DNA of 64,000 bases from Andrena cerasifolii. Taxonomy: Eukaryota; Arthropoda; Insecta; Hymenoptera; Andrenidae. The stretch spans positions 8,226,001-8,290,000 of the forward strand of contig NC_135133.1 of assembly GCF_050908995.1 (NCBI RefSeq). Direction: 5' to 3'. The notes beneath the pieces were generated by a model. The model had not been told where the DNA came from and searched no databases. It was given only the letters and a program-made list of their open reading frames with translations. Below, piece after piece: positions 60,936 to 64,000 of this stretch (within the stretch, counting starts at the first letter, position 1; each line of letters begins with the position of its first letter). Made by a program: the position numbers and the translations under genes.

Positions 60936-63807
60936 TTAAATTGGGACCTTCAAGGTGGCGTAACTAGGAAATTCGATGGCATATGGGGGCTGATCGTTCT
61001 CGCTGACGAAAATTGCGCCGTTGTTCCCCTTCTCTATTAATTCGAGGATGGCGCTCGCCACGTGTTCTGGGCTGTTAACAAACATTTAATTAATAAGACA
61101 CTTTGGGCAAGTGCAATTTCAACTAATGACGAATTATCAATGCTACTATGATTTAGAAACTTAGAAAAATTTCATCTCTAGAGACTTTTATTACCAATTC
61201 CTAAATAAATGATTGGAGAACAAAGTAATTATATTTAGTTCTTAATAACAGTTTACCTCAGATTTGGATTTTTTCTCGAAGCCAAATAGAAGTCAAATAT
61301 TTAAAGAATTGTGCAACAGTGTTTTTACCGGAGTGAAATTTCTAAGCTATTGAATTATAGTAACTAGTCCATTTTCGATTTTTATCTATCGAGTGTCGAA
61401 GAAAGTAGAAGCCGTTAAGTTGACGATTACAAGTGTGATTGATTTGGAAATTCTTTTACTTACGGTTGCTTCTGCATGCTGGCCATCGCAATAGCTGCAG
61501 TTTCATCGTCGAGCAGGTCCATAGCGTGCTCCTTGCTGGACATAAATCTGGCAGCCATTGCAGTGTCGGTGAGACCAGGGCATATGGTTAACATACGTAT
61601 GCCAGTTTTGTCGTAATAGTGCTGTGGAATTCATTAATTAATAACTTCCACGAGCAGGGGTGGATTTGTATACAGATTAAATGGGCGGCAAATTTTGGAC
61701 GAAAGACGTTGCGAAAGGTACCTACCAAATAAGCCTGCAACTTTTTATTTTCTCATCGACAATAATAGCATAGATATAGGCTGAAAAATAAAGTGTCTAT
61801 CTATTTTCTCTAACACCGAAAGTGAAGGGCGATCTTTAAACCCAGAGGCTTGGCACCACTTTAAGAACAATTCACTTTATTTTCACGTAGCAGGTCAGCA
61901 ATAACTTATACGTGAAGCGTCATTTTGAATTCATTTTAAAATTTTCTCGACTACTTTAAGGGTGCCCTCCCATCAAATCACTCCAAAAATAGGAATTTTT
62001 AGGATTTTATTTAAACGAAATTAAACGTCATAGTGTTGAAAATCTTTTTAGGCTGTATTTGTACATCATTGAAGATAATAATTTTTTTTTTTAGATCAAC
62101 ATACCAAGAATATTTTCTTAAAGTTTATAAGATTGTTCATGGAATCATCTATGCAATGGTCAGAATAAAGTGGTGTAATCTCATGTTTTGCCAGACCCTT
62201 GAACTACAAACTTAAAAACAACGAATACTTTTTCGCACGGAATTGTTTATAAAAAGAAGAAGACTAGTTGAAAACTTTTGATCGTAGATGATCCCATGCA
62301 GAATCTTATAAACATTAAGAATTTTCCTGATTTGCTGATTTCAGATAGTTCTCCAAGGCGTTATAAATTCCGCAATTTGTTTTCTATCGCCAGGGCAGTT
62401 ACAGCCACCAACAGACAGCAGTATTATACAAAATATGCAACAAAAAAAAATTTATCATCTTCAGTGATGTACAAATGCAGCCTAAAGAGATTTTTAACAC
62501 TATGGCGTTCGCTTTCTTTTAAATAAAATCCTGAAAATGACCTACTTTGGAGTGATTTCATGAGAGGGTACCCTTGAATTAAAGTATTTGATGATATTTC
62601 ACAGGAAACGCGGAAGACGCTTGCCAGACTACTTAGAGGCGCCAAATCTGAAAATCTGACCTCGTCTACGAAGACCATGGAGCAGATTCCATTTAAAGAG
62701 GCCAATTATATCGCAATAGATAGGCATCAAATTATTGGAAAGCAGACTTTGAGTTGAACTCGAAGACGCGATATCAGTTACGAAATCGAGAAAATAGAGT
62801 TATCTCCACATTTCTGATCCTTATGATGCAATCTGTTTAGAATGTATCACCGAAAAAAGTAAATTTGACTGGCACGTAGTACGTGATTCATATTATCAGG
62901 GGCTCAGTTATCTACGTGTGGAATAATACTTACTTTAATCATCCTCGCGCGGCATTGCTAACCTCGGTAGCTGTGCCATTTATCGAATTTAAGCGACGAA
63001 ACAATAAAAAGAAACCACAGGTGATAAGAACTTAATATTTCTTCCTCCAGTTTGGGAACCTTCGAACTCTTTGCATTCCCACACAAATCTCTATTGCACA
63101 AACATCGATACACCGCTCGCTCGAATACAGTACAAAGTGCTTATCTATTATATAGAATTATAATTAACTATTAATCGCTCATTATCATCAGTTAATCCCG
63201 TCGAAAGTAATCGTTTCTGCACGTCACGCAGCAAACACTTGATAGTTCCTCTTATCGACTACCTACTCGCCTGATCCTTCCACGTATCAATATGGACCCA
63301 GCGGTTCGTGAACTTCAGCCACTTTCTCACCTTCAACGACTGGGTGAATCCAACGATCGCGTACTGTGTCCCGCCGTAGATCGGCGCTATGGGGATTCCC
63401 TCGAGGCCGGCCACCGATGACATGTTGACGATAGTCCCGCCATTTCCACCCTTGTACTTCCCCATGTGCTGCAGCCCCAACATTGTACCGTGAACTACCC
63501 CTTTCTACATACAATTCAAGGGGAACAGTTAGAATTTGAGGCTCGCTAGGGCATTTTAGAAGATACCATTCCGCGAAGAGAAGAAGAAAAAATAAGCGCG
63601 TGATAAGAAGATTGTTTTCTCCAGCTATGGTTGCGAGACTGCCGGTGACGCAGTATTATGCAACGCTTTCGACAGGGTGTAAATATGTTGGACCACTTAC
63701 GTAATTTATGTCAACCATAATCTCCCAATCCGCGTCGTCCATGATGCCCGCGATGTTTACCACAATATCCACAGCCTCGTACGTGTCCAGAACTTTCTTG
63801 AACGACT
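60936..63807 (-). CDS. 15-PGDH-like SDR D (5' part outside window; catalytic Lys replaced)
   Basis: Four exons are present on the minus strand: 63701-63807, 63331-63504, 61464-61621 and 60936-61071 (stop TAA). The two N-terminal exons with the dinucleotide-binding motif must lie beyond 64000, because the first visible exon begins at the same phase and place as the 107-nt exon of A, B and C. Seen: VVNIAGIM in place of NNAG, Asn in DINYKG, the Ser of NMSSVAGL, Tyr in IYGGTQ where the Lys is replaced by Gln (CAG codon, 63364-63366), CPGLTDTAMA, and a FVSENDQPPYAIEF tail closest to C. The open frame and splice sites are intact, so it is probably expressed. Without the Lys that lowers the Tyr pKa, dehydrogenase activity should be weak or absent. 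A TTAA-flanked foldback element lies in the intron between its 174-nt and 158-nt exons. Confidence 0.86.
61960..62573. mobile_element. TTAA-flanked foldback element 3 in an intron of D
   Basis: TTAA at 61956-61959 precedes GGGTGCCCTCCCATCAAATC, and the right end, read in reverse complement, is GGGTACCCTCTCATGAAATC preceded by TCAA (TTGA at 62574-62577, a one-base change from TTAA). The arms continue with AGGATTTTATTTAAA on both sides and further inward (GTACATCATTGAAGATAATA against its mirror near 62455), so they are well over 100 bp. 614 bp, no transposase frame. It is distinct in sequence from elements 1 and 2 but has the same architecture. Confidence 0.75.
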
Positions 63808-64000
63808 CTGGCAAACAGACGCAACGTTCGCCCACAAATATTAATATCACAGATCCTGCCACAAGCGAGCTATTAAAACCGATAGAAGACACGTAAGCCG
63901 TGAGTCTCTTTAAGTTCATACTTTTACTCCTTCACTTTTCACGTAATTCGTTAAAACAATCCTCGCCGGTTTCGTAGAATGCAAAGCAGTATTTTTTTTA
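63808..64000 (-). other. Intron of dehydrogenase D, cut by the window edge
   Basis: The sequence upstream of the 107-nt exon acceptor (TTTGCCAG) shows no 127-nt exon before the window ends, so it is intronic. Confidence 0.6.

Overview
The window looks like insect nuclear DNA, most likely hymenopteran (ant, bee or wasp). The evidence is short GT-AG introns, proteins closest to the insect versions of Uev1A, cytochrome c1 and Trailer hitch/LSM14, a high CpG density and several small DNA-transposon remnants. I name no species. I saw no rRNA, tRNA, CRISPR or bacterial-type operon. All gene models below were assembled by eye from splice sites, reading phase and remembered family sequence; none was checked by alignment.

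Layout. Positions 1-31.6 kb are GC-rich and CpG-rich with no gene I can support. They hold a hAT-like MITE (941-1442), two 8-bp-TSD/TIR mini-elements (one here at 24.6 kb, one at 55.8 kb), a 720-bp TTAA-flanked foldback element (19.4-20.1 kb) and simple repeats. From 31.6 kb the DNA becomes AT-rich and gene-dense. Uev1A (+, four coding exons, 31610-32754) faces cytochrome c1 (-, eight coding exons, 34723-36873) tail to tail. Cytochrome c1 shares a 0.7-kb head-to-head promoter interval with tral/LSM14 (+, seven coding exons, 37561-41711), which has two in-phase alternative donors in exon 3.

From 44.7 kb to the window end, the minus strand carries a head-to-tail array of four short-chain dehydrogenases of the 15-hydroxyprostaglandin-dehydrogenase (15-PGDH) type, here called A (44.8-47.6 kb), B (52.5-55.1 kb), C (57.4-59.9 kb) and D (60.9 kb to beyond the window edge). 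Internal exon lengths 127/107/174 nt and all intron phases are shared, so they arose by tandem duplication. C is fully canonical. A has Gln where the catalytic Ser should be, an N-terminal extension and a long tail. B has altered NNAG and PG motifs. D has Gln in place of the catalytic Lys. Two more TTAA-flanked foldback elements (48.1-48.8 kb and in a D intron at 62.0-62.6 kb) and a ~137-bp tandem array in an A intron lie within the cluster.

Functionally, Uev1A (ubiquitin K63 chains), cytochrome c1 (respiratory complex III) and tral (mRNP/P-body translational control) are unrelated housekeeping neighbours. The dehydrogenase array is the expanding, lineage-specific part and the most interesting feature.
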